From the NCBI RefSeq assembly GCF_029623955.1, contig NZ_JARSBP010000003.1:434001-498000 (forward strand): a stretch of DNA of 64,000 nucleotides, read 5' to 3'. The stretch comes from Mycobacterium sp. 236(2023) (lineage in GTDB: Bacteria; Actinomycetota; Actinomycetes; Mycobacteriales; Mycobacteriaceae). The first letter of the stretch is position 1, and each line of letters begins with the position of its first letter. This document shows, in pieces, positions 39,101 through 48,312 of the stretch. A program made the translations under genes and the position numbers. A model generated the notes under the pieces. It saw only the letters and a list, made by a program, of their open reading frames with translations. It was not told where the DNA came from and did no database searches.

Positions 39101-41287
39101 ATGCCTACCGAAACCCGCCTGGAGTCCGGCGCCGCATGGATCGAGTTGTCGACTACCGACGAAGACTGGAAGGCTGCTGACCCGGCGCTACTCGGCACGA
39201 TGCTCGCCGAACTGCACCTCATCCGGGCCTTCGAGGAGACGGTTCTGGAGCTCGCCGGTGAGGGCCTGGTGCACGGCCCGGCGCACTCCAGCATCGGCCA
39301 GGAGGGAGGCTCGGTTGGATCCATCGTCGGCCTGCGCACCACCGATGCCGTCAACGGTTCGCACCGCGGGCACCATCAGTTCCTCGCCAAAGCTCTCACC
39401 CATGTCAGCGGCGGATCGATCGATCCGGCCGCCGCGGTCACCCCGAAGATCCAGCGGGTGCTGCAACGCACGCTGGCCGAGATCCTCGGTTTGGCGCAGG
39501 GCTTCTGCCGGGGACGTGGCGGCTCGATGCACCTGCAATGGTTCGAAGCCGGTGCGCTGGGCACCAACGCGATCGTCGGTGGCGGCGTGCCGATGGGTGC
39601 GGGCAACGCGTGGGCGCAAAAGCACAGCAGCACAGATGATCTGACGATCAGCTACTTCGGTGACGGCTCCAGCCAGATCGGGTCGGTGCTCGAGTCGATG
39701 AACCTGGCTGCGGCCTGGAAGCTGCCGTTCTGCTTCTTCATCGAGAACAACCTCTACGCGGTGTCGACGAGGGTCGACGAGATCACCGCCGATCCGCGGC
39801 TGTCGGTGCGCGGCCAGGGATTCGGCATTCCCGGCTGGCGCGTCGACGGAATGGATCCACTTGCCGTGCACCTGGCCACCGAGCAGGCCGCTGCGCGGAT
39901 GCGCAGCGGAGACGGTCCCGCGGTCATCGAGGCCGAGGTGTACCGGTTCTTCCACCAGAACGGTCCCTACCCCGGCAGCGCGTTCGGGTACCGGCACAAA
40001 GACGAGGAAGCCGCATGGCGCGGCAGGGATCCGCTCGAGCGCACAGCCAACGAGATGATCAAGCTGGGCTTGATCGACGACGCCGGGGTGACGGAGTTGC
40101 GTAGGCAGGCGCAGGACGCAATGACCGCCGCGGTCGGCGAACTCCTCGAACCGGATCCGGATTCCGCGGGTAAACGGCGCATCCGCCCTGAGCTGTGGCC
40201 CGACCCCGGCTTCGTCAACGTCGGAGTCCGCGGTGATGCCAGTGAGCTGAACTCACTCGACGTCCTGGAACCGACCTCCTACGAAGGCCCCTGGCGGTCA
40301 ACCAAATTCGTCGAGGCGGTCGCCGGGGTGATGGATCGCCGGATGGGAGCCGACGAACGCATCGTGATCTTCGGCGAAGACGTCCACCGCCTCAACGGCG
40401 GAACCAACGGCGCCACCAAGGGTTTGGCGAAGTACGGCGAGAACCGGCTGATCGGCACCCCGATCAGCGAGAACGCGTTCACGGGACTCGGGGGAGGTCT
40501 GGCGCTCGACGGACGGTTCCGGCCGGTGATCGAGTTCATGTACCCCGACTTCATGTGGGTCGCCGCCGATCAGGTGTTCAACCAGATCGGCAAGGCCCGC
40601 CACATGTTCGGTGGCGACAACCCGGTGCCGCTGGTCCTGCGCACGAAGGTCGCGATGGGATCGGGTTACGGCTCCCAGCATCTGATGGACCCCGCCGGGA
40701 TCTTCGCCACCAGCCCGGGCTGGCGCATTGTCGCCCCGTCCACCGCGGCGGACTACGTCGGGCTGATGAATGCCGCTCTGGCGCTGCAGGATCCGGTGCT
40801 CGTGATCGAACACGTCGATCTGTACGGTACAGCGGATCAGGTGCCCGACGGCGACCTCGACTACATCATCCCGCCGGGACGGGCAGCGGTCCGCCGGGCG
40901 GGCAAGGACGTCACCGTCATCAGCTACCTGTCGATGGTCGCGCGATGTGCAGAAGCCATCGAGCAGACGGGCATCGACGCCGAGCTGATCGACCTGCGCT
41001 GGCTCGACCGCGCGTCGATCGACTGGGACACCATCGAAGCCAGTGTGCGCAAGACGAATGCGGTGCTGATCGTCGAACAGGGCGCACGCGGCAGTTCGTA
41101 CGGCGGCTGGCTGGCCGACGAGATCCAACGCCGTCTCTTCGACTGGCTGGACCAGCCCGTCGAGCGAGTGTCGGGGGAGGAAGCGTCGCCGAGCATCTCG
41201 AAGGTGCTGGAGCGGGCCGCCATCGCGGGCACCGAAGAGATCGTCGCCGGACTGGAGAAGATGCGCGTCGCGATGGGCGGCATCTGA
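39101..41287 (+). CDS. Fused thiamine-diphosphate dehydrogenase E1 (alpha-beta)
   Basis: A 728-residue chain fuses the E1 alpha part (about residues 30-350) to the E1 beta part (about residues 395-728) of a 2-oxoacid or acetoin-type dehydrogenase. The TPP motif is intact: GDG at 187-189 and NN at 216-217 in GDGSSQIGS...FIENN. The beta part has VIFGEDV and EFMYPDFMWVAADQ. Separate genes are usual; fused E1 chains are known in some actinobacteria and in BCKDH-like enzymes. The ATG at 39101 is preferred with GATGAGGG upstream. Its stop overlaps the E2 start (TGATG). Confidence 0.85.
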   Translation: MPTETRLESGAAWIELSTTDEDWKAADPALLGTMLAELHLIRAFEETVLELAGEGLVHGPAHSSIGQEGGSVGSIVGLRTTDAVNGSHRGHHQFLAKALTHVSGGSIDPAAAVTPKIQRVLQRTLAEILGLAQGFCRGRGGSMHLQWFEAGALGTNAIVGGGVPMGAGNAWAQKHSSTDDLTISYFGDGSSQIGSVLESMNLAAAWKLPFCFFIENNLYAVSTRVDEITADPRLSVRGQGFGIPGWRVDGMDPLAVHLATEQAAARMRSGDGPAVIEAEVYRFFHQNGPYPGSAFGYRHKDEEAAWRGRDPLERTANEMIKLGLIDDAGVTELRRQAQDAMTAAVGELLEPDPDSAGKRRIRPELWPDPGFVNVGVRGDASELNSLDVLEPTSYEGPWRSTKFVEAVAGVMDRRMGADERIVIFGEDVHRLNGGTNGATKGLAKYGENRLIGTPISENAFTGLGGGLALDGRFRPVIEFMYPDFMWVAADQVFNQIGKARHMFGGDNPVPLVLRTKVAMGSGYGSQHLMDPAGIFATSPGWRIVAPSTAADYVGLMNAALALQDPVLVIEHVDLYGTADQVPDGDLDYIIPPGRAAVRRAGKDVTVISYLSMVARCAEAIEQTGIDAELIDLRWLDRASIDWDTIEASVRKTNAVLIVEQGARGSSYGGWLADEIQRRLFDWLDQPVERVSGEEASPSISKVLERAAIAGTEEIVAGLEKMRVAMGGI

Positions 41288-42486
41288 TGGCCACCGTGGT
41301 GCGGATGCCGGAGGTCCTCGCCAACGCCACCGAGGCCACCATCCAGAGCTGGCTGGTCAGCGTCGGACAGGAGATCGCCATCGGAGACCCACTCGCCGAA
41401 ATCGAGACGGACAAAGCCGTTGTCGAATACGCGGCCGAGGTCGAGGGCGTGCTCGCGAAACTGCTCGCCGAGCCGGGGACGGCCATCTCGGTCGGTGACC
41501 CCATCGCGGTCGTCACCGCACCGGGCGAGACCGCCGACGACGTGTACGTCGAGGCCCGCGACCCCGAGTCGGGTGCACCGGTGATCGAGAAGATCGTCGA
41601 GGCTGTCGAGTCGACGCCTAAAACCAACGGCCGGCGGTTGTTCGCGACGCCGTTGGTACGAAAGATCGCCCGCGAGAAGGGCATCGATCTGGCGTCCGTC
41701 AACGGCACGGGACCGGGCGGGCGCATCGTGCGTCGTGACCTCGATCGTCTACCGGCCGCAGCCCCGGTGCCGACTGTGCGGGTGGAGGAAAAGCCGTCTC
41801 CCGAAGGCGATTTCGTCGATAACCCGCTGACGGGTATGCGCAAGGCAATCGCGCGTCGGCTCACCGAGAGCAAAATGACGGTGCCGCATTTCTACGTCAC
41901 CGCGGACTGCCGCGTCGACGCGCTGCTGGACCTGCGTCGGTCGGTCAACGAGGCCGGCACCACCAAGGTGTCACTGAACGACTTCGTGCTCAAGGCGGTC
42001 GCCGGTGCGCTCGTGGAAGTGCCTGAAGCCAATGCCATCTGGAACAGTGACTCGATCCGCAGGTTCGTCGGCGCCGACATCGCTGTGGCAGTCGCTGTCG
42101 ACGGCGGGCTGCTCACGCCGGTGCTGCGTGGGGTGGACCGCTTGCCGATCTCGGCGATCTCCGCGCAGATCGGTGACCTCGCCACGCGTGCCCGCGGCGG
42201 GAAGATCAAGCAGCACGAACTCGAGGGCGGCAGCTTCTCGGTCTCGAACCTCGGCATGTACGGGGTGACCGAGTTCTCGGCCATCCTGAACCCGCCGCAC
42301 TCAGGCATCCTGGCTGTCGGTGGGGCCGTACAGAAGCCGGTTGTCGTCGACGGCCAGCTGGCCGTCGGAACGGTGATGACGGTGACGCTGTCGGCGGATC
42401 ACCGCGTCATCGACGGTGCGGTGGCCGCGCAGTGGATGGCGTCGTTCGTGCGCCGGATCGAGAATCCGCTCACGATTTTGATCTAG
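41287..42486 (+). CDS. Dihydrolipoyl acyltransferase E2
   Basis: This 399-residue E2 has a single lipoyl domain (lipoyl-Lys43 in EIETDKAVVEY), an E3-binding domain (about 117-155, FATPLVRKIAREKGIDL) and a CoA acyltransferase core with the catalytic SADHRVIDGA motif (His371, Asp375). It transfers the acyl group formed by the fused E1 to CoA. No dihydrolipoamide dehydrogenase (E3) gene follows, so the complex must borrow the housekeeping Lpd. The gene overlaps E1 by one base and its last bases overlap the convergent FGGY kinase. The substrate (acetoin, pyruvate or branched oxoacid) is not decided by sequence. Confidence 0.88.
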   Translation: MATVVRMPEVLANATEATIQSWLVSVGQEIAIGDPLAEIETDKAVVEYAAEVEGVLAKLLAEPGTAISVGDPIAVVTAPGETADDVYVEARDPESGAPVIEKIVEAVESTPKTNGRRLFATPLVRKIAREKGIDLASVNGTGPGGRIVRRDLDRLPAAAPVPTVRVEEKPSPEGDFVDNPLTGMRKAIARRLTESKMTVPHFYVTADCRVDALLDLRRSVNEAGTTKVSLNDFVLKAVAGALVEVPEANAIWNSDSIRRFVGADIAVAVAVDGGLLTPVLRGVDRLPISAISAQIGDLATRARGGKIKQHELEGGSFSVSNLGMYGVTEFSAILNPPHSGILAVGGAVQKPVVVDGQLAVGTVMTVTLSADHRVIDGAVAAQWMASFVRRIENPLTILI

Positions 42487-43940
42487 CAGCCGATCCGCTT
42501 CGTCGCGGGATAGAGCTCTCGCCATGTCTGGTACAAGTCGTCGTACAACGCCGACCGCTCGGGATCCGGTTCGATGGTGCCGACGGCTTCGGTCCAGTCG
42601 GTGTCTGCAGGTAACACTCCCGCGCCGATACCGGCAAGCAGGGCATCGCCGTAGCTCGCCCCGATGGTCTGGCGGGGGACCAGTTGCGTCCGGTCGCAGA
42701 TGTCGCTGACGGCCTGGGCCCAGATCGGGCTCTGCACGCCGCCGCCGACGGCGACGATACGGGCGGCAGGAGCGGCGGCGTCGAAACGTTCCAGTACTTC
42801 GCGGACGCCGAACGCTATGCCCTCGTAGGCGGCTCGGAACAGATGTCCGCGCCCGTGCCGCAGATTGAGCCCGGTGATGACGCCACGTGCAAGCGGGTCG
42901 TAGACCGGCGTCCGCTCACCCGCGAGGTAGGGCAGCATCAGTACGCCGTCGCTACCCGGAGGAACTGCCAACGCCTCCGCGGTGATCTCCTCGAAAGACG
43001 CATTCCCCGTGAGGTTTTGCAGCCAGGAGAGCAGGCTGCCCGCCGTTGCCGTGCCCGCCGCGAGCGCGTGAGTGTGCCGTTCTACCGCCGCGGTCGCCCA
43101 CAGGACCGGGTCGGTGTGGTACTCGGCAAGGATCTGCACAAAGAACATCGTTGACCCGTACATCAGCATCAGATCGCCGGGTTTGCGCACCCCGACCGAG
43201 AACGCCTCGGCGTAGGCATCGACGGTGCCGGCGATGACGGGCGTGCCTGCCGGAATCCCCGAGGCCGTCGCGGCCGCAGAGGTGACCACGCCGACGGCTT
43301 CATCGGGCCATACCAACCGCGGCAGGCGCAGATGGCCGCAGATCTGCTGGGCCCAGTCGTGATTCCAGTCGAAATCCTTGGTGGCGTAGAGGGGATCGCA
43401 TTGACTGGCCGTGTGGTGATCGATGACGTATCCACCGGTCAACTTGGCGGCGATATACGAGTTCGAGCTGAACCACTTCGTCGCGCGGGTGAATACCTCC
43501 GGTTCGTGGCGGCGCAGCCACAGCAGTTTGGGGCCGATTGCCTGGCTCGACAGCCGGCTCCCGCCCCGCGCGATAATCTCATCGTCACCCAGTTCAGCAG
43601 TGAGGACGTCGATTTCGTCGGAAGCGCGGGTGTCGATACCGTACAGGATCGCGGGACGCAGAGGCGTCAAAGTGTCGTCGCACACCAGTAGGCAGGGGCC
43701 GATCCCGCTCACGCACACGCCTGCCACCGTCGCGTTCGCCGGCATCTGCGCGACGAGAGCGCGACTTGTCTCGCAGACTTCGCCCCACCACACGGTTTCG
43801 GCATCGAACTCCGCCCACCCCGGTCGCGGCAACTCCATCGCGTGCTCGATCGTCCGGGTCGCCAGCACTGTGCCCGAAAGATCGGTCAAGACGCCCTTGG
43901 TGCTCCCGGTGCCGATGTCGATTCCCAGCAGGACGTCCAC
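42483..43940 (-). CDS. FGGY-family carbohydrate kinase (xylulokinase-like)
   Basis: The 485-residue kinase has the ASKHA layout: N-terminal phosphate motif VLLGIDIGTGSTKGVLTD, catalytic Asp region ILYGIDTRASDEID, the second-domain phosphate-2 LMLMYGSTMFF and adenosine motif ARIVAVGGGVQSPIWAQAV. It phosphorylates a sugar or polyol, most like xylulokinases. The start is a GTG at 43940; the frame continues upstream into the HNH promoter, so longer starts are rejected. It is convergent with E2 and divergent from the HNH gene, so it stands alone with no sugar-importer genes beside it. Confidence 0.85.
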   Translation of the reverse strand: MDVLLGIDIGTGSTKGVLTDLSGTVLATRTIEHAMELPRPGWAEFDAETVWWGEVCETSRALVAQMPANATVAGVCVSGIGPCLLVCDDTLTPLRPAILYGIDTRASDEIDVLTAELGDDEIIARGGSRLSSQAIGPKLLWLRRHEPEVFTRATKWFSSNSYIAAKLTGGYVIDHHTASQCDPLYATKDFDWNHDWAQQICGHLRLPRLVWPDEAVGVVTSAAATASGIPAGTPVIAGTVDAYAEAFSVGVRKPGDLMLMYGSTMFFVQILAEYHTDPVLWATAAVERHTHALAAGTATAGSLLSWLQNLTGNASFEEITAEALAVPPGSDGVLMLPYLAGERTPVYDPLARGVITGLNLRHGRGHLFRAAYEGIAFGVREVLERFDAAAPAARIVAVGGGVQSPIWAQAVSDICDRTQLVPRQTIGASYGDALLAGIGAGVLPADTDWTEAVGTIEPDPERSALYDDLYQTWRELYPATKRIGC

Positions 43941-44014
43941 ACCGACAACCGTACGGCGGAGGTCAGTGGTCCAGCGATTTTGGTGCGAATCAATGTCAGT
44001 GGGCCATGGCATGA

Positions 44015-44030
44015 TAGAACACATGTTCGA
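44015..44030 (+). promoter_or_regulatory. LexA SOS box overlapping the start codon
   Basis: TAGAAC-ACAT-GTTCGA matches the mycobacterial SOS box TCGAAC-N4-GTTCGA at 11 of 12 informative bases. The ATG at 44023 lies inside it, so the ATGTTCGA half encodes the first residues MFE. SOS boxes at the start of 13E12-type genes are known from M. tuberculosis; here LexA would repress the HNH gene until DNA damage. Confidence 0.75.
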
Positions 44031-45693
44031 AGGCTTGCCGGATTCCGGGTCGTGTGCCGAGATGGCGGATGCGGAGATCGATGCGGCCATCGCAGCGTGG
44101 ACGGACGCGATCGCCTCAGCGTCGGCGCACCGCTTGTTGTTGATCGCCGAGAAGACCCGCCGTAACTATGACGACGACTGCGACAGTGTCGAAGACACCG
44201 ATGCCGCCTGGAATTCCGCGGCGGCCGAGATCTCGTTGGCCTGCAGAATCTCCCACGGACGCGCCTCCGGTGATATGGAGGTGGGGCTGGCCTTGACCCG
44301 GCTACCCCGGATTGCCGCCGCCTTCCTGGCCGGGCAGATCACGGAGTTCCTGGTGCGCCGGATCGTCAACCGCACCGCCAACATTCAGGATGCTGATCTG
44401 TTGGCCAAGGTGGAGGCCGAGATCGCTGAGCGGGCTGTGCGCTGGGGTGGGTTGTCACAGAAGAAACTCGACGACGCTATCGACGTCTGGGTCGATCGCC
44501 ACGACCCTGCAGCCCTGCGCCATACCCGGGCCCGGGTCCGCGACCGCGGTGTCACCCTCGGTGAATCCAAAGAGGGGGTCACCGAGATCAACGCCCGTCT
44601 CAAAGGCGCTGACGCTGCCCTGTACTGGCGTCGGTTGACCGTGATGGCCCAGGGTGTGTGCCCCAACGATCCGCGTACTCTCGATCAGCGCCGAGCCGAT
44701 GCTCACGGGGCGATCGGGGCCGGGTTCTTCCATCTGGCTTGCGAATGCGGCGCCCCGGACTGCCCCGCGGCTGTCGATGACGGTCGCGGCTCCCACGTGG
44801 TGGTCCACATCTACGCCGAGAACGCAGCCCTGACTGCGGCACCCGATCCACTCATGGACGGCGAAGACCCGGAGAGCTGTGCCACCGACACTGCGGACTG
44901 TGGCCTGGCAACGGTGGTCAAATCCGAAGACTGCGTTCCCGAGGATGACGTTGCCGATAGCAGCGCCCTCGCCGATGGCGACCAGCCTGAGAATATCGAC
45001 CACTCCGAAGACTGCGTCCCTGAGAGCAGCACCCCCGACGGCGGTCTTGCTGAGATCAATGGTGGTGCTGCGGTACCAGTTTCACCCACAGCGTTCCTAC
45101 GGCTTCCGCCCGGAGTGATCATCGGGTTCGGTCACGTTCCCGCCGAGGAGATCGCCGCCCGCATCCGCGCCGGCGCCAAACCCAAATACTTGATCCAGCC
45201 AGGCATTGACCCGCAGCCGCGATACCGGCCCAGCACCGCTCTCGACGAATGGGTCCGAGCGCGTGATCTGACCTGCCGATTCCCTGGTTGTGATCGCCCC
45301 GCCGCCTACGCCGACTTTGACCACACCGTGCCCTGGCCCGTCGGAGTCACGCACGCCTCGACCGGGAAACTGCTGTGCCGCCAACACCACCTCGCCAAGA
45401 CGTTCTGGGCGGGTTGGTCTGACACCCAGCATCCCGACGGCACCGTCGTCTGGACCACACCCACCGGACGCACCTACACCACCAGGCCCGGCAGCGCGCT
45501 GCTGTTCCCCACCGTCAGCACCATCAGCGCACCGATCGACACCCCCGCGCCGAAACTCACCAGCGCCAGCAAGATCAACACGATGCCCATCCGGCGAAAA
45601 CGCAACCGCGCCAAACAAATCGGCTACCGCATCAAAGCCGAACGCGCACTCAACGACGCCTACGTTGCCGAACGCAACAGTCCACCCTTCTGA
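44023..45693 (+). CDS. 13E12/DUF222 family HNH endonuclease-like protein
   Basis: This 556-residue protein has the DUF222 helical region (about residues 1-290), an acidic low-complexity linker with repeated SEDCVPE units (about 290-350), and a C-terminal HNH nuclease domain. The HNH core reads CRFPGCDRPAAYADFDH with zinc-type Cys residues, then LLCRQHHLAKTFWAGW. The first His is in FDHTVPW. These 13E12-repeat proteins are nuclease-like with unknown role. The ATG at 44023 (MFEGLPD) lies within an SOS box, so the gene is predicted to be DNA-damage induced; ATG at 44011 is an alternative. The tail is Lys/Arg-rich. Confidence 0.85.
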   Translation: MFEGLPDSGSCAEMADAEIDAAIAAWTDAIASASAHRLLLIAEKTRRNYDDDCDSVEDTDAAWNSAAAEISLACRISHGRASGDMEVGLALTRLPRIAAAFLAGQITEFLVRRIVNRTANIQDADLLAKVEAEIAERAVRWGGLSQKKLDDAIDVWVDRHDPAALRHTRARVRDRGVTLGESKEGVTEINARLKGADAALYWRRLTVMAQGVCPNDPRTLDQRRADAHGAIGAGFFHLACECGAPDCPAAVDDGRGSHVVVHIYAENAALTAAPDPLMDGEDPESCATDTADCGLATVVKSEDCVPEDDVADSSALADGDQPENIDHSEDCVPESSTPDGGLAEINGGAAVPVSPTAFLRLPPGVIIGFGHVPAEEIAARIRAGAKPKYLIQPGIDPQPRYRPSTALDEWVRARDLTCRFPGCDRPAAYADFDHTVPWPVGVTHASTGKLLCRQHHLAKTFWAGWSDTQHPDGTVVWTTPTGRTYTTRPGSALLFPTVSTISAPIDTPAPKLTSASKINTMPIRRKRNRAKQIGYRIKAERALNDAYVAERNSPPF

Positions 45694-45696
45694 CAA

Positions 45697-46395
45697 CTAG
45701 GTCGTGAACAGCCGCGCCGTTCGGGTTTCATGGCGCATGCCGCTGACCTCCAGTGCCGGGGCGACGCTCCAGACATCCTCCACCGCGCGGGCGCAGGCGT
45801 CACGGGCCAGGCCGACGAGCAGCGCCGCGCTGCGCGCCTGGATCCGCTGGCTGTGCATCGGGCCCAGCCTGCCGAGCCGGACCGCTGCGCTGAGCATCGA
45901 CGTCATCATCGACCGCAGCGAACCGAGCACCGCGACATGCTCCGGGACCCCCAGCCACGCCTGCAGCGCTCCCTCCACCACGGCACAGTGCCCCGGTGTG
46001 GCACCGTCGACGACTGCTTCCAGATAACGGGATTCGCCGACCAGACCGGTCTGCCGGGACACAGAAGCCAACTGCCGGCCCGCCGATTGGGACGCGACGC
46101 GCGCATTGCTGAACAGCTTGTAACTCGCCGTCACGTCGTCGAGGTCGCACAGTGTCCGTAGATCGTCCGACGACCGCCATGCTGCAGCGGTGATGGTCGC
46201 GTCCAACGGTGCGAAGCTGTTCGACAGGTATGCGGTGACCCCACGCCCGATGTCGTCGTGATCGGCGTCGGGGCGATCGGCCAGCCATTGCTCCAGACCT
46301 TGGCTGTGCACCATGCGGCCGGTCGGAAACGCGCTGTCGTGCAACTGCATCCACAGCGTCAGCGCGACGTCGGGGTCAGTGGTGATGGCCGGCAT
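45697..46395 (-). CDS. ureF: Urease accessory protein UreF
   Basis: The 232-residue all-helical protein has the UreF opening LTLWMQLHDSAFPTGRMVHSQGLEQWL and the closing RSAALLVGLARDACARAVEDVW region. UreF binds UreD and UreG in the nickel-insertion complex. It is the last gene of the urease operon and its start overlaps ureE by 20 bases. Its C-terminal segment ETRTARLFTT fits the short-tailed UreF group. It converges with the HNH gene with 3 bases between the stops. Confidence 0.88.
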   Translation of the reverse strand: MPAITTDPDVALTLWMQLHDSAFPTGRMVHSQGLEQWLADRPDADHDDIGRGVTAYLSNSFAPLDATITAAAWRSSDDLRTLCDLDDVTASYKLFSNARVASQSAGRQLASVSRQTGLVGESRYLEAVVDGATPGHCAVVEGALQAWLGVPEHVAVLGSLRSMMTSMLSAAVRLGRLGPMHSQRIQARSAALLVGLARDACARAVEDVWSVAPALEVSGMRHETRTARLFTT

Positions 46396-46867
46396 GGGAA
46401 TCCGATGAGGTTCGAGTCCACCCGTGTGTCGCCAGGGGTGTCTGGCGGATCTCCCCGGCGATGCCCAGGCTGGCGAGCAATTCCAGCGCGGCGCCCGTGC
46501 TGGTGAACAGCGGCGCCGCTGCACTGCCTTCGTCGACGTCGATCGGGGCGTGCTGGTTGCCCAGAAGGTATCCGAGCAACAACATCCGGCGGGCCCCGGC
46601 GATACCGTCGTTATCCCCGAACGACACGACGATGGCGTCCTCGGCGGGACGCCGCACCACGACGATGTCAGTACCGTCGTCGGCGATCACCGCATCGTCA
46701 CGCAGAAACGTGCCACGCGGCAGCGTGATCTGCACGACGAGGCCGGTGTCGGCCGTCACCGCCTGCCGGTGCTTGGCCGCATCACCCCACCCGATGTCGA
46801 CGTGGTGGACCGTGCGGCCGGCGAAACGCGGATCGGTGATGTCGCCGAGGATCTCGGATGCGTTCAT
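46376..46867 (-). CDS. ureE: Urease accessory nickel chaperone UreE
   Basis: The 163-residue protein has an N-terminal UreE domain (RTVHHVDIGWGDAAKHRQAV, then LRDDAVIADDGTDIVVVRRP) and the metal-binding second domain ARRMLLLGYLLGNQHAPIDV with the key His. It ends in a short His tail, DSHAGHHH, that should bind nickel. M. tuberculosis lacks a ureE gene in its ureABCFGD operon, so this operon is of another lineage. The start overlaps the ureD stop by 4 bases (ATGA). Confidence 0.82.
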   Translation of the reverse strand: MNASEILGDITDPRFAGRTVHHVDIGWGDAAKHRQAVTADTGLVVQITLPRGTFLRDDAVIADDGTDIVVVRRPAEDAIVVSFGDNDGIAGARRMLLLGYLLGNQHAPIDVDEGSAAAPLFTSTGAALELLASLGIAGEIRQTPLATHGWTRTSSDSHAGHHH

Positions 46868-47682
46868 CGCACCTGCGCCTTCTGCAGTAACTCTTTGCGG
46901 GCGGTGGCGAACAGCGCCTGTCTGATTCGGTGCAGATCCGGGGCGCTCTGTGCGGTCAGTCGCACGAACACACCGGCGTCGTGCGGCAGAGAGCTTGCCC
47001 CGCCGTCGACGCCGAGAACGCTCCTGATCTGGTCCAGCAACACGCGGGTGTCCCGGCCGGGGGTGACCACGAGGAACGTCGCCAGATAGTCGGCGTCCAT
47101 CAGATCCAGTGCACTGCTGTGTGATTGCGGGCGAAGCAGCTGCCGGTCCCGGGCGATCGTCCGGCCGTCGACGGTGGCGACCAGGGCGCTGTCATAACCG
47201 GCGTACCGGTGGCGCTCGCCGTGGGCGATCCGGCCTGCCGCGACGGCTTCCCAACCGAGATAGATGCCCCCGGGGTCGACGTAGACGTCGATCTGCTGGG
47301 TGAACGTCGAATCCGTATGGGGGATGACGGTTCCCGGGTAGTACTGCAGAACCGCGCCGTCGTGGACGGTGAAGCTCAGATGGTGCCGGGCGCCCGTTCC
47401 ATCGCCTGCGAAGACCTGTGTGGCAGCCTGGGTGGTCAGATGCAGATGTGCGCCGGAATGGCATCGCACGGTCGTATAGAGATCGTCGTCGGAAAATGCT
47501 CCACCGCTGGGACTTTGAACGCACAGAGTAGCTGCGCCGGGGTGGTCGGGGTCGCAGTACATCGGCATCGTGACGCGCTGCGGATACCGTTGCCGCAGCG
47601 ACGATGTGCGGGTACGTCCCGACGTATCGGCGACGGCGTCGATGCCGAGCACGCCGGGCCGGATGGCCAGGCCGGCGGTCAC
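46864..47682 (-). CDS. ureD: Urease accessory protein UreD
   Basis: The 272-residue protein has the UreD/UreH beta-helical pattern: [58 protein letters not shown] and RDRQLLRP. UreD docks on apo-urease and, with UreF and UreG, delivers nickel. Both its ends overlap neighbouring genes by 4 bases (ureG upstream, ureE downstream), showing tight coupling. The order G-D-E-F differs from the common E-F-G-D arrangement. Confidence 0.87.
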   Translation of the reverse strand: MTAGLAIRPGVLGIDAVADTSGRTRTSSLRQRYPQRVTMPMYCDPDHPGAATLCVQSPSGGAFSDDDLYTTVRCHSGAHLHLTTQAATQVFAGDGTGARHHLSFTVHDGAVLQYYPGTVIPHTDSTFTQQIDVYVDPGGIYLGWEAVAAGRIAHGERHRYAGYDSALVATVDGRTIARDRQLLRPQSHSSALDLMDADYLATFLVVTPGRDTRVLLDQIRSVLGVDGGASSLPHDAGVFVRLTAQSAPDLHRIRQALFATARKELLQKAQVR

Positions 47683-48299
47683 GGCAGGCTCGCGGTCAGC
47701 ATGGCCCCTTCGAGCAGTCGCTCGGTCAGCTCGGGCAATCCCCGCCCCGACCGCAGGTCGGTGAACACCGTCGGCTTGACCGGGCGTGCCACCGCGCAGT
47801 CGCGGCGCATCGACTCCAGATCGGCGCCGACGAGCGGAGCAAGGTCGATCTTGTTGACCACCAACAGATCCGCCTGCAGCAACCCGATGCCGTTCTTTCG
47901 GGGGATGTCGTCACCGGCGGCGGTGTCGATGACGAAGATCCAGAAGTCGACGAGGTCGGAGGTGAACGTCGCGGCGAGGTTGTCGCCGCCCGACTCGATG
48001 AGGATCAGATCGAGATCGGGGAACGTCCGGCTGAGACGCTCGGCGGCGGCGAGGTTGGCTGACGGGTCTTCGCGGATCGCGGTGTGCGGGCAGGCGCCGG
48101 TCTCGACCGCGAGCACACGCTCGGGGTCGATGACGCCACTGCGCCGGACGCGCTGTGCGTCCTCGTCGGTGACGAGGTCGTTGGTGATCACCGCGACGCT
48201 GAACCCGGCCGCCGACAGCTGTGGCACCAGCGTCTCGACGAGCCGCGTCTTGCCCGACCCGACGGGTCCGCCGATACCGATGCGAAGTGGTCCGCCCAT
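47679..48299 (-). CDS. ureG: Urease accessory GTPase UreG
   Basis: The 206-residue GTPase has P-loop [13 protein letters not shown], the UreG metal motif [14 protein letters not shown] (Cys-Pro-His), [11 protein letters not shown] and the [12 protein letters not shown] base-recognition segment. It powers nickel insertion. The ATG at 48299, 13 bases after ureC, gives the normal N-terminus; a longer frame would run into ureC. All catalytic motifs are intact. Confidence 0.93.
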   Translation of the reverse strand: MGGPLRIGIGGPVGSGKTRLVETLVPQLSAAGFSVAVITNDLVTDEDAQRVRRSGVIDPERVLAVETGACPHTAIREDPSANLAAAERLSRTFPDLDLILIESGGDNLAATFTSDLVDFWIFVIDTAAGDDIPRKNGIGLLQADLLVVNKIDLAPLVGADLESMRRDCAVARPVKPTVFTDLRSGRGLPELTERLLEGAMLTASLP

Positions 48300-48312
48300 G
48301 TTGTGCTCCTTG

